From Bursaphelenchus xylophilus (lineage: Eukaryota > Nematoda > Chromadorea > Rhabditida > Aphelenchoididae), in the NCBI GenBank assembly GCA_904066235.2, contig CAJFCV020000005.1:10597501-10661500 (forward strand): a stretch of DNA of 64,000 nucleotides, read 5' to 3'. Below are positions 52,600 through 63,937 of the stretch, one piece after another. The notes under the pieces are model-generated. The model was not told the DNA's origin, searched no databases, and saw only the letters and a program-made list of their open reading frames with translations. How positions within the stretch are numbered: the first letter of the stretch is position 1; every line of letters starts with the position of its first letter. The translations under genes were made by a program, and so were the position numbers.

Positions 52600-52990
52600 A
52601 AAATGATTAAGGTTGGTGACTACATCTTTATGTATTTCATACGAAAAAATCAGAAGTTAGTCGCAAACGTTTTGTCACACCTTTTCAATCAATAGAAAGG
52701 CCGAAAAAGAGACCAAACCGACTCCAAATTTGATGTCAAAAAGTATCATTGAGCCATACAAAGTCCGTTGGCCAAACAACTGTCTTTCTTTAAAAAGCCA
52801 AGTTTATTCTTTTTTGTCTTTGAGATATAAAACCTCTTTTTTGATATCAATTGCAAATTGGAATCGTTTTGAGCTCTTTCTCAACTTTTGTGTTGATTAA
52901 AAAGGTGTGACAGAACGTTCGCGACTAACTTCTGATTTTTTAGTATTAAATAAAGATGTAGTCACCGACCTTAATCATTTTTAGTTAGGT
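52600..52990. repeat. Inverted repeat element
   Basis: AAAAATGATTAAGGTTGGTG through ACGTTTTGTCACACC (52600-52685) is mirrored at 52890-52985. About 200 bases separate the arms. Confidence 0.65.
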
Positions 52991-53450
52991 TAATTCATAA
53001 GGCCAGAAACGCGGCCTAACTGCTACAGTTTGTCCAAAACAGCCGATAGAGCCTTTACAGTCTTTCATCAACTTGAAGTCATCATGTTTCATTTTTATAG
53101 CAAACTTTATGACCTTACAAGGCTAAAAACAAGTTCCTAAGCCAAGAACCGTCATCTTACTGCTCCAGCTTGCCTAAAACACCCGCTAACATAGCCTTTA
53201 TGCCCTAGCCATCAACGTGAAGTCATTATCTTTCATTATAGTAAAGTTTATGACCCTACAAGGCCCCATAATCCTATACATGTAACTCTAATCGCGTGCA
53301 AATTCCCAATTACGGCCATTGTCTAACCTTTTATTATATTTGCCAGTCGATGACTTTGCGCCTCCTCCCCAACTCACCATAGCCAATCACTCGGTGCGCC
53401 CCGACAAATACATATCGCTTTTTGCTCCAAATTTACCCCGCTCTTTACCG
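52991..53450. other. Upstream region of the GluCl gene
   Basis: Partly repeats the GACCTTACAAGGC sequence of the preceding region, inverted. No TATA box or clear trans-splice acceptor close to the start. Confidence 0.35.
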
Positions 53451-56400
53451 ATGACACGGTTTTTGAAACTGGCCGCCCTGATGACGGCCTTATTTGTACA
53501 GTAAGTCGAGTGTGTGTTCAAAATCGAAATAGCCATGATGCCGGCTCAAAGGCCATCATTATGTGCGGGGGGTTTTGGGAAAACATTGGGAAAACAAGAA
53601 AGGAAAAAATCTGCCGTTCATTAGGCTAATAAAGCGTAATGTAAATGGATTACTTTTCTAGGTCCGAAGCCAACACCGACACCGAAATCATCAATAAATT
53701 ATTGAACAGAGGCTACGATTGGAGGGTCAGGCCACCCGGAACAAATCTGTCGCTTCCGGGTAAGTCGAAATTTGCACTGTGGACATTTTATACGATGAAA
53801 AGTGTTTTGGCATAGACCGCTATGTCTTGATTAAAAAAGTTGGCAGAGAGAGAAATGACTTCAAATTTGGCGTCAAAAAGTATCATAGAGACAAAAAAAG
53901 ATTGTGGATTTTGAAGAGAGATTGGTTGAATTTTTATATGAGACCTTTTGCAACTCAAAACAAGTCTCATAAGGTATCCAAACAACCATCAAAAAATCGA
54001 TCTTTTTTATGACTCCATGATACTTTTTGATACCAAATTTTGGCTCATTTGCATCTCTTTTCCCTGTATTTTCAACAGCCTCATTACTATCAGTCTGTCG
54101 GGAAAATAACGAGCACAATCAAAAACCGCATCGCCACCGAGAAAATGAATTGTCGCGGCAAAATCAAATTGCTTTCACTTCAGCGATATGATCGGCACAG
54201 CGAGATTGTGCTCATTATTTTCCCGACAGACTTATAAACCATTTTTCATACCCCAAAATTAAATTTTTTTAGGTGCTCACGGTCCCGTCGTGGTTAATGT
54301 GAACATGCTCATCAGGAGGTAAGCAAGACATGATCACATATATTTCAAAGTAAAATATATGTTGCTCTTTTTTCACCCTTCTATTTCTCATTTGCAGCAA
54401 AAACCTTTTACCCCCGAATTTCTATTTTTTTATTTTTTTCTTGGGTTCCAAGTGCGTATTTTGGACCCGCTGACTTGACATGTCTCATTCGCGCGTCTCG
54501 TTGCACGTCACAATAGAAATTTTAGTTTGCTGGTTTCTTATTCTAATTTCCATAATTAGAAGAGCTCCACGAGGCATCAGTCTGTCGGGAAAATAATGAG
54601 CTCTCTGTCGCAGCGAAAACCGCATCGTCGGCGAGAAAATGAATTGTTTTGCGAAAAATTCAAATTGCTTTTCACTCCAGCGACGCAAGCAACACTGTGC
54701 TCATTATTTTCCCGACAGACTGATATTATATCTCGGGCACATTGTGTTGCTGACAGGCAAAGGATTTCGAGCGTGAAATTTTGAAAAAAAATGAAAATGT
54801 GGGTGTAAGAGGACAATAGACCAAGACAGTTAATTTACCAGGACCCTTAGATAAAGGATTTTTCTACAGGCCGATCATTCAGTCTGTCGGGAAAATAATG
54901 TGGACTCGTCGCGCCTTGGAATCGCCCATCATCGCTTTTCGACGGCTTGCGGCGGCTGGGGATCTACTGCGACAAATCCACATAATTTTCCCGACAGGTG
55001 TACATCGGCCTGTCGGGAAAATAATGCGGATTTGTCGCGCCCTGAAATTGCCCATCGTCGCTATGCCTCGAGGCAAAACATTTTTCTACGACAAACCCAC
55101 ATTATTTTCCCGACAAGCTACGCCTTTTTATAGGACGCATATCAATTCCTGAAAGTTTTAGTCTTAAAAAACATTTTTCTAAATACACGAGAACTTCCCC
55201 CGTAAATTAAATATCGTCTTGAAGCGACAAAACTCTCAAATTATTCAACATTATTTGATCTTTGCCCTCTAACTTTTTGTTGTTTCAGTATCTCCAAGAT
55301 CGACGACGTCAACATGGAATACAGGTGGGTGAGCACGTGCCGAGGCCCTCGGCCGTGTCAAAGGGCATTGTGCGGGCCCAGTCTTGCGCTGCAATTAGTT
55401 TTGCGAAACCGCGGCGCGGCCGCATAATTGACGCGAACCCGGAACTCTGGTGCCACCCAACAAGAGATGGCTTTCAAGTGGGGGACTCAGGCTCAAAAAA
55501 TTTTTTAATGCGACGTCTAAACTAGCCATATATCAAAACATCAAGGTTTCCGCCTAACTTTATCAGCCTGTCGGGAAAATAACGTGGATTCGCCGGGCCA
55601 TTGGAATCGCCCATCAAAGACTTGAGGCGGCTTGCAGTGGCTGGAGACTTGGCGCATGACTGCGGAACGTCATCGTTCTACGACAAATCCACACTATTTT
55701 CCCGACAGACAGATAGAGAACTTCCTGTTCACCCCAAGCCAAACGCTTCTCTAAAAAATTACATACGTTTTGCTAGGCATCGCCCAGCTTTTCCTGCGGA
55801 TAATAAGTCTGTCGGGAAAATAATAAGCACTCTGTCGCAGCAAAAATCGCATCACTGCCGAGAAAATGAACTTTGTCGCTGCCAAATCAAATTGTTTCTC
55901 ATTTCAGCGACATTGTGCTCATTATTTTCCCGACAGACTGATACTAGTGCTTACGTAACGCGCAAAATCATGTTGTCTTTTGGACGCGCATTCAAGTGAG
56001 CTCTTGCTCAAGGGGCGCCGATAAACAAGCGGTTGACACGCGAACGAGTTTTTACAATTCGTTCAGTTGCACCGCCGACATTAAAGAACATACGAAAACG
56101 GGGAAGAATGACCGAAGCGGCTTGACCGTTCAAGAAGCCCCGAGGGGACTTCGAGGACAAGAAAACAAAGCTGCAAAGTTCGTAATGGAAAAACAAGCAG
56201 TTGGAGATAAAACTGTAAAATGATTGGGAGGGTTCCAAAATCATCATAAAGCTTATGTCATCTAGAACATCTATGCAAAATTTAAAGATAAACTGACCGC
56301 AGAACACAAAATTACACAACTTTCTATGTCGCAACAACCTTTTTTGAACCCTTCACAATAATAAGCCGCCAATTTTCAGTGTCCAACTGACCTTCCGCGA

Positions 56401-59400
56401 AAGCTGGGTGGACGGGCGCCTCGCCTATGGTCTACCGAACGACGGCAAACCCGACTTTCTCATCCTCTCGGCCGGACAACAAATCTGGATGCCGGATTCG
56501 TTCTTTCAGAACGAAAAACAGGCCCAGAAACACATGATCGACAAGCCGAACGTGCTGATTCGAGTGCACAAGGACGGAAACATCCTGTACAGTGTGAGAA
56601 TATCGATGGTACTCTCCTGTCCGATGCATCTACAATACTACCCCATGGATGTGCAGACCTGCCACATTGATCTGGCTTCCTACGCCTATACCACTGATGA
56701 TATTGGTAAGACTGCTCGCCAAACCGTGTTAAATTACTGTATATAGAGTACAAATGGAAAGCGACGGATCCAGTCCAGCTGAAGACCGGGCTCGAGTCGT
56801 CGTTGCCAAGTTTTCAACTGAACAATGTTAGTACAACATACTGCACCAGCAAGACGAACACCGGAACCTATTCATGTCTAAGGACGGTGTTGACTTTGAA
56901 GCGACAGTTCAGTTACTATTTACTTCAACTGTATATACCAAGGTGAGTCCGAAGAAGAGTTAGCAGGGAGCGCCAGACAAAAACCGGGTTCCCCCTAGAA
57001 GGACCCGATCTAGTGGAAAAAAACGTACTACTTTGCATTCAAGAAGCATCCAAAATGTGGCAAAATGCTTCCCTCTCCAAGTGAAAAAAACTTCGGTTTG
57101 AAGCGGGTGCGCTTTTGAAATCGGAGTTTTTTCCCCTGGAGAAGGAAGCATTTTGCCACATTTTTGATACTTCCCTGATTCAAAATGGTACGTTTTTTTT
57201 CCATGGTCCCCACTGTAAATTTCTTGTTTACATAATGTCGCGAGCTATCATTTTTAAAATACGTGCTTCCGATGTATGATTTATTATCAGTCTGTCGGAA
57301 AAAAAATGAGCGCAATGTTGATTGATTACAGTGGCGGACCTGATCTAGCGGCGAAAAGCATACCATTTTGCATCCGGGAAGTATCAAAAAATGTAGCAAA
57401 ATGACTCCCTATCCAAGTGAAAAAACTCTGTTTTGAAAATAGCATTTTTCCCCTTGACAAGAAGAGTTTTTGAAATCGGAGTTTTTTCACACGGAGAGGG
57501 AGGTATTTTGTTGCAATTTTTGATACTTTCGGATGCAAAATGGTACGTATCTTGCCGCGGGATCAGGTCCGCCATTGTATGCAAATTTGGGTCAACTTTA
57601 ATTCAACTCTCAGAGAGCCCTGCTTTGTCAGATTCCCTTTTCAAATAAAACAAATCCTTTTTTCAGTACTATGTTAGTGATAGTCAGTTGGGTGAGTTTC
57701 TGGCTTCCGCGGACCGCCGTTCCAGCCAGAGTAACCCTCGGAGTCACAACCTTACTCACAATGACCACACAAGCATCGGGTATCAATGCCAAACTACCTC
57801 CGGTCTCCTACAGCAAAGCCATTGACATTTGGACGGGATGTAAGTTAATACAAAAATTGTCTCTAAGAATGTAGAACTAGCGCATTTTACCCAAATTTTT
57901 TCGTTTTCCAGCATGTCTCACATTTATTTTTGGAGCGTTATTGGAATTCGCCTTCGTGACCTATATGGCGTCCAGAGATCAGGCGAGAAGTAAGGGGAAT
58001 TTTAAAATAACTTAGTTCTAAAATAGCCATGCACGTCACACATCTGTTTTCAGAGAAGCAGAAAAAATCTACAGCAAGTCATCCGCCGGACGTCCAGATT
58101 AGCCGAGCGTTAGCCGGGCCAACAGGGAACCCCAGATTGACCTCAACGCCCCTGGTTGGATCAGAAAAGGTAAAGATTTCGGGTTAGAGGTACAGTGGGG
58201 GACCTGATTCAGTAGCAAAAAACGTACCATTTTGCATCCGGGAAGTATCAAAAATGTGGCAAAATGCTTCCCTCTCCAAGCGAAAAAAAACTCCGATTTC
58301 AAAAGCGCGCCCGCTCTTTTTGTGAGAGGAAGGGCGCGCCCTTCAAAACGAAGTTTTTTCACCTGGAGAGGGAAGCATTTTGCCACATTTTTGGTGCTTC
58401 CCGGATTCAAAACGGTACGTTTTTTGCCACTGGATCGGGTCCGTCACTGTAGCTTCTACGCGCGAAATAGGAGCCAGCAAAAAAACATCCGATTGCGGCC
58501 AGGAAGTATTCCGAATACCTCCAAATAATCCTCGGTCGAAAAAAGATTCATTTGAAGAGAACGCACTAGAATATTGTACCTTTGGAAAGAAAAGAAAGGC
58601 AAGCATTCAATGCCCCACGATGATGTTCATTTCATTCCAAAAGGACAATAATCTCGTGCTCTCTCTTCGGGAGAGCCCTATTTTCGGTTAGAGAATGTGT
58701 TTAGAGATATTCTTCAATTAGAAGTACATCCCGCATTCTGTACCAAGCAATCTCACAGGTCTAAAAAGTCCCTTTTATGCCAAAGTGAACCTCCGCACAG
58801 CGAAACTCTTCTATCAAGAAAATTTTTTGATCTCATGCAAATTCGTTTAAGCCAATTCTCACCATTATTACCATAATTTTTCAGCCATATCACGACGATG
58901 TTTGGCGACGTCGCCCTTCATCGCCGGCTCCGCTCACCGACGTAGTAGTCAGCTATCGAGGGAGTGGTGTAGAGCGACAGATTCGAGTTCACGATTACAC
59001 AGCGAGTCCGGAGCCAACGACACCCTATACCAATGGCCACTTCACATTCAATCGAAGGTTCAGCGAGAAATCGGGCAATTGGCTATTGAATTGCGTTCAA
59101 CGGATACCGATCTGTCGAAAGTTTATCAAACAAATGCAAATTGATGACAGAGCAAAAAGGGCAGACTATCTATCGAGTAAACCATTTGAAAAACTGCAGT
59201 GCGGGACCTGATCCAGTGGCATAAAACGTACCATTTTGCATCTGGAAAGTATCAAAAATGTATAAAAAGGGCGCGCCCTTAAAAACAAAGTTTTTTCACT
59301 TGGAGAGGGAAGCATTTTGCCACATTTTTGATGCTTCCCGGATGCAAAATGGTACGTTTTTTAACACTGCACGAGGCCCCCTAAACGACAAACAATATGA

Positions 59401-60169
59401 AAGTCCAAGGTTACAACTGACAGGGGAAATGCCCCTAGTGAAACGCTCAGATTTTGTTTTATGCCTTTTTTTCAAACAAAATTGGCAAAAAATGGCCAAA
59501 AAGTGCTTTTCGCTTTGACCGCTCTCCGCATCACACGTACTGCCGCTACCACAAAGATCTTTGAATATCTCGGCCGTCTCTGACAAACGCGAGCTAGAAC
59601 TTTACGGAATTGATATTTGGCCCTTACTCGACGTATGCGCAAAATTAAAAACTATTCTGATCTCCGCACTTGGGGTACTTCCCTTGTCAGCACTCGTTCA
59701 GAATATCATTTTATCACCTGCGGATCCTACAGGTTGTTTGGATGATCCCTTTGTACAGTCCAGGACAAGATTATGTGGCAAAAACGAATCCAATCGAATC
59801 ATTGTGCGAATAAATTGCATCCCCTTACATCAAATACTTCCCGTCTCTTCAAAAGAAACAGCTCTCTCAGTTAGAGAAGTGATGCAAAGAGAGACAATTT
59901 ATTGCATCAAACATGAAATTGGATGCGTTTCTTGCCACATGATCCTGTCCGGGACTGTACAAAGGAATCATCCAAGCAACCTGTAGGATCCTCAAATGAC
60001 ACAATGATATTCCGCAAGAGCGGTATATAACTCAATTAAAAATTTTTGGGCCAAAACACAAAAATTTTAGCTAATTGTTTCAGGACTGTTGTTCCCAATG
60101 CTATTTCTCACATTCAACATGGTCTACTGGCTTCGATACTCGCGATATCAAGTGTCATCGCCCAGTTAA
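53451..60169 (+). CDS. Glutamate-gated chloride channel subunit (Cys-loop, avermectin-target family)
   Basis: Eleven exons: 53451-53500, 53662-53759, 54273-54318, 55289-55324, 56380-56705, 56747-56942, 57667-57839, 57912-57989, 58055-58170, 58885-59176, 60084-60169; 498 residues, all phases compatible. Signal peptide about 1-17, then a ligand-binding domain with [27 protein letters not shown], the Cys loop [15 protein letters not shown] and the second GluCl disulphide pair around [17 protein letters not shown]1 starts at [12 protein letters not shown]; the PAR motif before M2 marks an anion pore, and M2 reads [20 protein letters not shown], the GluCl signature; M3 is [21 protein letters not shown] basic M3-M4 loop of about 140 residues leads to M4 ([20 protein letters not shown]). 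It acts as a pentameric chloride channel in nerve or muscle membrane. Closest by motif to AVR-14/AVR-15/GLC-type subunits; I cannot say which. AATAAA follows at about 60335 and 60349. Confidence 0.93.
53790..54042. repeat. Foldback in GluCl intron 2
   Basis: CAAATTTGGCGTCAAAAAGT followed by ATCATAGAG at about 53861 is mirrored by CATGATACTTTTTGATACCA at about 54017. Confidence 0.5.
54090..54234. mobile_element. B-family MITE, GAGC subtype (GluCl intron 2)
   Basis: Complete; ends 38 bases before exon 3. Confidence 0.8.
54577..54724. mobile_element. B-family MITE, GAGC subtype (GluCl intron 3)
   Basis: Complete; GTCGCAGCGAAAACCGCATC block intact. Confidence 0.8.
54880..55119. mobile_element. 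Two B-family MITEs, GTGG subtype, back to back (GluCl intron 3)
   Basis: First copy 54880-55001, second 55008-55119, each with both termini and with the interior shortened differently. A partial C-family right half follows (TCAATTCCTGAAAGTTTTAG at about 55143). Confidence 0.75.
55564..55714. mobile_element. B-family MITE, GTGG subtype (GluCl intron 4)
   Basis: Complete; GAATCGCCCATCAAAGAC block diverged. Confidence 0.75.
55806..55944. mobile_element. B-family MITE, GAGC subtype (GluCl intron 4)
   Basis: Complete termini. Confidence 0.75.
56985..57217. mobile_element. A-family MITE (GluCl intron 6)
   Basis: The left tip is eroded (AAGGACCCGATCTAGTGG); the right tip GGTCCCCACTG is followed by TA. 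Confidence 0.65.
57327..57579. mobile_element. A-family MITE (GluCl intron 6)
   Basis: CAGTGGCGGACCTGATCT to the inverse with TA flanks, about 110 bases after the previous copy; a B-family left tip lies between them at about 57288. Confidence 0.8.
58192..58451. mobile_element. A-family MITE (GluCl intron 9)
   Basis: CAGTGGGGGACCTGATTC to GGATCGGGTCCGTCACTG, TA on both sides, starting about 23 bases after a splice donor. Confidence 0.85.
59197..59380. mobile_element. A-family MITE, internally deleted (GluCl intron 10)
   Basis: The left tip CAGTGCGGGACCTGATCC is clear; the right side reads AAATGGTACGTTTTTTAACA and then diverges. Confidence 0.7.
59418..59690. mobile_element. C-family element, short (GluCl intron 10)
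   Basis: GACAGGGGAAATGCCCCTAG at the left; TTGGGGTACTTCCCTTGTC at the right. The interior is inverted with respect to the copy at 17611. Confidence 0.65.
59722..59993. mobile_element. Foldback MITE with GGATCCTACAGGTTG ends (GluCl intron 10)
   Basis: GGATCCTACAGGTTGTTTGG at the left is mirrored by CCAAGCAACCTGTAGGATCC at the right; arms of at least 90 bases. Confidence 0.75.
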
Positions 60170-61320
60170 CACCCATTACCAAATTTCTTTGTACCAAATT
60201 CTATTCAGGACGACCCAGAATGAGCATCGTTTCGCTTACTCGTTGTTACGTGTCTTACAAATTCCCAATTCACTTGTATAATTTTCACATTGAATTTTGT
60301 ACCTTTTTTGAGATTTCTTCCTACCCTGTCTCGCTCAATAAACCCGTGAAATAAACTAATTTCTAGTCGTATTTTAGAGAATTTTGAATAAATCAGACAA
60401 CAAGAAGCTTGAGATCGGAAACAGTTTTTTTTCTGGATCAAATTCTTCCAGACAAATGCACCAGCGCTTCCAAAAACGACGGCGGAAAAAACAGGAGGCC
60501 CGAAGAAACGGCGAGACGAACAGAATCCAAAGAAAAAACGCAGACGGGGCTCGCACCCAGCACCCCACCAACCCCCATCTCCACTCGACCATCCGAACAC
60601 GCACCGCTTTTCCGTCTCCCTTCCCCACAGCCCTCCCGAAACAACCACCCATTCTCAAAAAGGCCGCGTCCGCTAAACACGATATTTTTGGTAGTTTTGC
60701 ATAAAATAATGGGGTTTTTGACTATAATATCGCTTCATTAGGATGCCTACTTTGTTTTTAGTGTGTTGTTGTTTTTGTTTTTTGGGGAAAATAAAGACAG
60801 ACGGCATTTTGTCAATTTTCCCATGGATAATATAAAATTTTCGGAGTTTTGGCTTTTCCTCATAGTTTATACCAATGATTTGCCCCAATTATTCGTTAGA
60901 TGTCCTCTATAAACCCTAAGGACCATAAATAAACAAATTTTGATCTAATCAATGTTTACGTATTTACTCAAAATTTATATTTATCTTATACGTCTGATCA
61001 CCTTTTTTCTATTATAAAACCAGCGTATTATATGCTCTACGTCTCTTTCATTGACGGATTACTTGACTTTTCGATGAAAACCAGTCTCCGTCGACGGATT
61101 CAGACGCTAGAGATTTTGAATCAAGTCGGAAACTCGGAAGTTATATTCGACTTGGTTTTGACCCGAGAAATAGCGGTTAAACAACGATTTGTTAACCACA
61201 TTTGACAAAAACAATAAACGACGCAACCATTCTTCCAGGTCAACCAAAGATTACGCGTGAATTTACGGTTTTCGTAAAACCGACGAAAAAGAGAAAGAGT
61301 TGACTCACTTTGTTTGTTGT
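60170..61320. other. Spacer between the GluCl gene and the next gene
   Basis: Polyadenylation signals near 60335 and 60349, then no supported gene or named repeat. Confidence 0.45.
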
Positions 61321-61325
61321 GTCAA

Positions 61326-61393
61326 GTCTCGCGCCAGACTAGAATAATATAAAAAATCGCGGTTTTGGCGCGAGAAATTCCATTTTCCCGCGG
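61326..61393. promoter_or_regulatory. Cluster of E2F-like sites
   Basis: TCTCGCGCCA at about 61327, TTTTGGCGCGAGAAA at about 61363 and TTTTCCCGCGG at about 61383. These match the TTTSGCGC / TTTCCCGC pattern bound by E2F/DP (EFL-1 in nematodes). They lie within 110 bases upstream of the start at 61433. Confidence 0.45.
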
Positions 61394-61432
61394 TTATTGA
61401 ATACATTGTGAATATCCACTGATTTTGCAGGC

Positions 61433-62911
61433 ATGTCGGTACTTTGTGTACCACATAATTTTGCTGTGATTCGTCTGGATGAAGGGAATGAAGTAAAGAT
61501 TGTAAAAAGACGTCAATTGAGGTTGAAAGCCTTTGCAAATGGTGCTTCGTGCAAGCTGATCGTCCATGATGGTGTCCCAAGGAGTGCGAAGATTATTAGG
61601 ACGTTCACGACGAGCAACGATGCCAGAACTTACTTGGATAACATCAATACCGCAAAACAGGTAGGAAACCGTCTTTTCTTCGAGTTTTCTTCAAGTTTAG
61701 GTATGTAAAATGCTCTATTTTGCCGTTACAGAGTTGGGGCTTTACGACGAAGGCTGTGCCAAGCTTTCCGTCGTCAGAGGCGTCGACGTCAACACTTCAT
61801 CCACAGCCAAGTCGGACGAACATCTGTGAATCCAAAGGGCTCTCGGATTCAATCCTCCTGACCAATTCGGATTCCCTGGTCACTGTTGTCAAAAATCGAA
61901 CGGTACCAATTTCGGATCGGAAGAGGAAGAGCAAAAGCAAATGTTCGCAGCATGTAAAGATGGCTTATGTTCAAGGTCTTTTTGGACTGGGTAAACTTCA
62001 TGATTTTGAGCAAGAAGACCAGGAGGAAGATACGGAGTACGATCCTTTAAACGAGGTTGTGAGAAAAAGTAAGTGAATTATTTTCTTTCCTTTTTATCTT
62101 ATTTTAGATGTTACTCTATTGAAAATTGATAATTTCAGTGGACAGGCCACCTACGTCAGACAATAAACCACGTCGTGAGATGACCTACGACCTCAGTGGG
62201 CTGAACGAAGTGGATTCCGGCCTATCCGAGACCTCCAATGCCAACTCTTCGCCTGATTGCGCATCAGACAACTCTAATGGTAAGATAATTTAAAATTTTC
62301 GTTGATTCGGTCTTTAGATGAACTCCCAGTGTCTAAAAAGCTGCATAATGCCACAGTAGAGCCGGACGAAATCTGCTCAACATCAATGTCACTTCTGCCC
62401 AAGATTTTGCACAGCATTCAGAAGCAAAGTAAAGTGATAGGAGACATAAAAAGAGATCACGATGGCTTGAAGAAGACTCTCAGTAATGTCTGCGAATTCA
62501 TGGGAGAGCTCGAGCATACCAATCTGCTTCAAATCAATACGGGTAGCGGAATCGGTCACGACGGTAAGTACGATTTTTCGTCTGATTTATCTTGTACATG
62601 ATGGTTTAGAAGATTTTTTTGAAATTTTTATTTTTTTCGATTTTTTTGGATTAGTTATGTTGTTTTCAGTAGCAACACTAGAAATCAGCAAGGCTAGGCT
62701 GGAATTGATGTACATGAGCACCTGCACGAATCCGCTGGGCTTCTTTCAACTCCTTTGTCGGCTAGCGTTTGGCCGAGAGCAGGAGAATCCGTGGTCGTTG
62801 CAAGAAGATGCGCAAAAAACAGCGGTTCAGAACATTCTCAACCATTTCTTCCCAACGCCATCTCCAAACGAACGACTTCAGAGATTCGTTCAGAAGGTCT
62901 TCAACGAGTAA
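61433..62911 (+). CDS. Unrecognised five-exon protein
   Basis: Exons 61433-61660, 61732-62068, 62139-62279, 62318-62563 and 62670-62911; 397 residues, phases consistent throughout. The ATG lies 3 bases after TTTTGCAG, a likely spliced-leader acceptor, which supports this start. N-terminal 80 residues are compact and basic (VKIVKRRQLRLKAFANG). Then a low-complexity Ser-rich stretch, a basic patch (DRKRKSKSKCSQHVK) that could be a nuclear signal, an acidic patch (FEQEDQEEDTEYD), a short helical segment (SIQKQSKVIGDIKRDHDGLK) and a conserved-looking helical C-terminus (LGFFQLLCRLAFGREQENPW ... NHFFPTPSPNERLQRFVQKV). The last part faintly resembles a BEN domain, but this is a guess. E2F-like sites upstream and the possible nuclear signal suggest a nuclear role. 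A polyadenylation signal AATAAA is near 63081. Confidence 0.65.
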
Positions 62912-63078
62912 ATGGATTTTTTTTAAAAAGGCCATTTTTTCGGTTCACCGTCTTTTCCTTGTAAAATTTTTTCGCCCGTCTAACGGCTGATCCTCTTTTT
63001 CACGCATTTACAATGACTGTGATTCAATGTGTTTGTGTCAAAGTGCCGGCCACCTTGTCCATTAGCATGTCTAATGTA

Positions 63079-63086
63079 TCTAATAA
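63079..63086 (+). terminator. Polyadenylation signal between the last two genes
   Basis: AATAAA about 170 bases after the stop at 62911 and about 165 bases before the next ATG, spacing typical of nematode operons. Confidence 0.5.
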
Positions 63087-63247
63087 AACGAAAAAAACCT
63101 TTGAATTTCTTGAAGATTATTGAAGGAAAGGCGTTGAAATCGAAGTACTGTTAAGAAAGTCCTAGAAATTTTGCAAAAATCAACAAATTTTGAGGATTTG
63201 TTGATCCGTTGGTCAAGTGTAATATAAATTGATGAAATTTTAGCCGA

Positions 63248-63879
63248 ATGGGCGGGAAATTCCAGTGTTTCTATGGCTTCCAATACGAACGAAGGTCGGA
63301 TTACGGGCTGGATTTGAAGTACGCGTGTATTCGAGCGGATTGCGATGGAGCAATGACGTTGAGATCGAGCAAGGATTTTGTGCTGATCCGGCCGCATAAT
63401 CATCCCAGAATTGAAATTGACGACCCGGAAACGGTATGATTTTTCTTTGTTTTTCATTTTTTAGGGTCTCCGAGGAGTTCAAGTTTTGGATTTAATATTT
63501 TTATCATGGATAATGTCAGCTGTCTCATGGATAATATAATTTCCTCAAAATTTCCCAAGATTCGATCAATTTTTTGCAGGCCACCTCCTTCATCGTGGTG
63601 GAGGGAAAGAACAAGCGGTTTGCCAAGGTTTTCGAGCGACCTTCGTTGATCATCCGCGAAGGGAAGTGCGAAGTCGGCGGAGAGTGCGAGATCGCCGTCC
63701 GAAAGCACGAAAGGAGCAAAGCCGTGGTCCGGGGAATTTTCAAAGAGCGCGGCGATGCCGTTTTGATGATGTTGAACATTTGCGAAGAAAACGGAATCGA
63801 TTTGTGCGATATGGATGCGGAAGCAAAGGCGAAATGGGCAGCAAGTGCGGAGCCAAAGGTCAAACTGAGACCTCGGTGA
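63248..63879 (+). CDS. FLYWCH-like zinc-finger protein
   Basis: Two exons, 63248-63433 and 63580-63879, 161 residues. The ATG follows AATTTTAG by 4 bases, which looks like a trans-splice acceptor. Residues 1-55 contain F-x-CFYGFQYERR, then YACIRADC, then HNH: the spacing C-x4-C-x17-H-x-H preceded by aromatic residues fits the FLYWCH/WRKY-GCM1-type zinc finger that binds DNA. The second exon (FIVVEGKNKRFAKVFERPS and after) is basic to mixed and shows no second finger. The stop overlaps a possible donor (CGGTGAGG), so the gene could extend further. Short distance from the gene upstream suggests an operon with SL2-type processing. Family call is moderate. Confidence 0.6.
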
Positions 63880-63937
63880 GGACACGATTTTTTGTACTAT
63901 GTATCTATTATCCATGGGAAATTGAGACATTTTTTTG

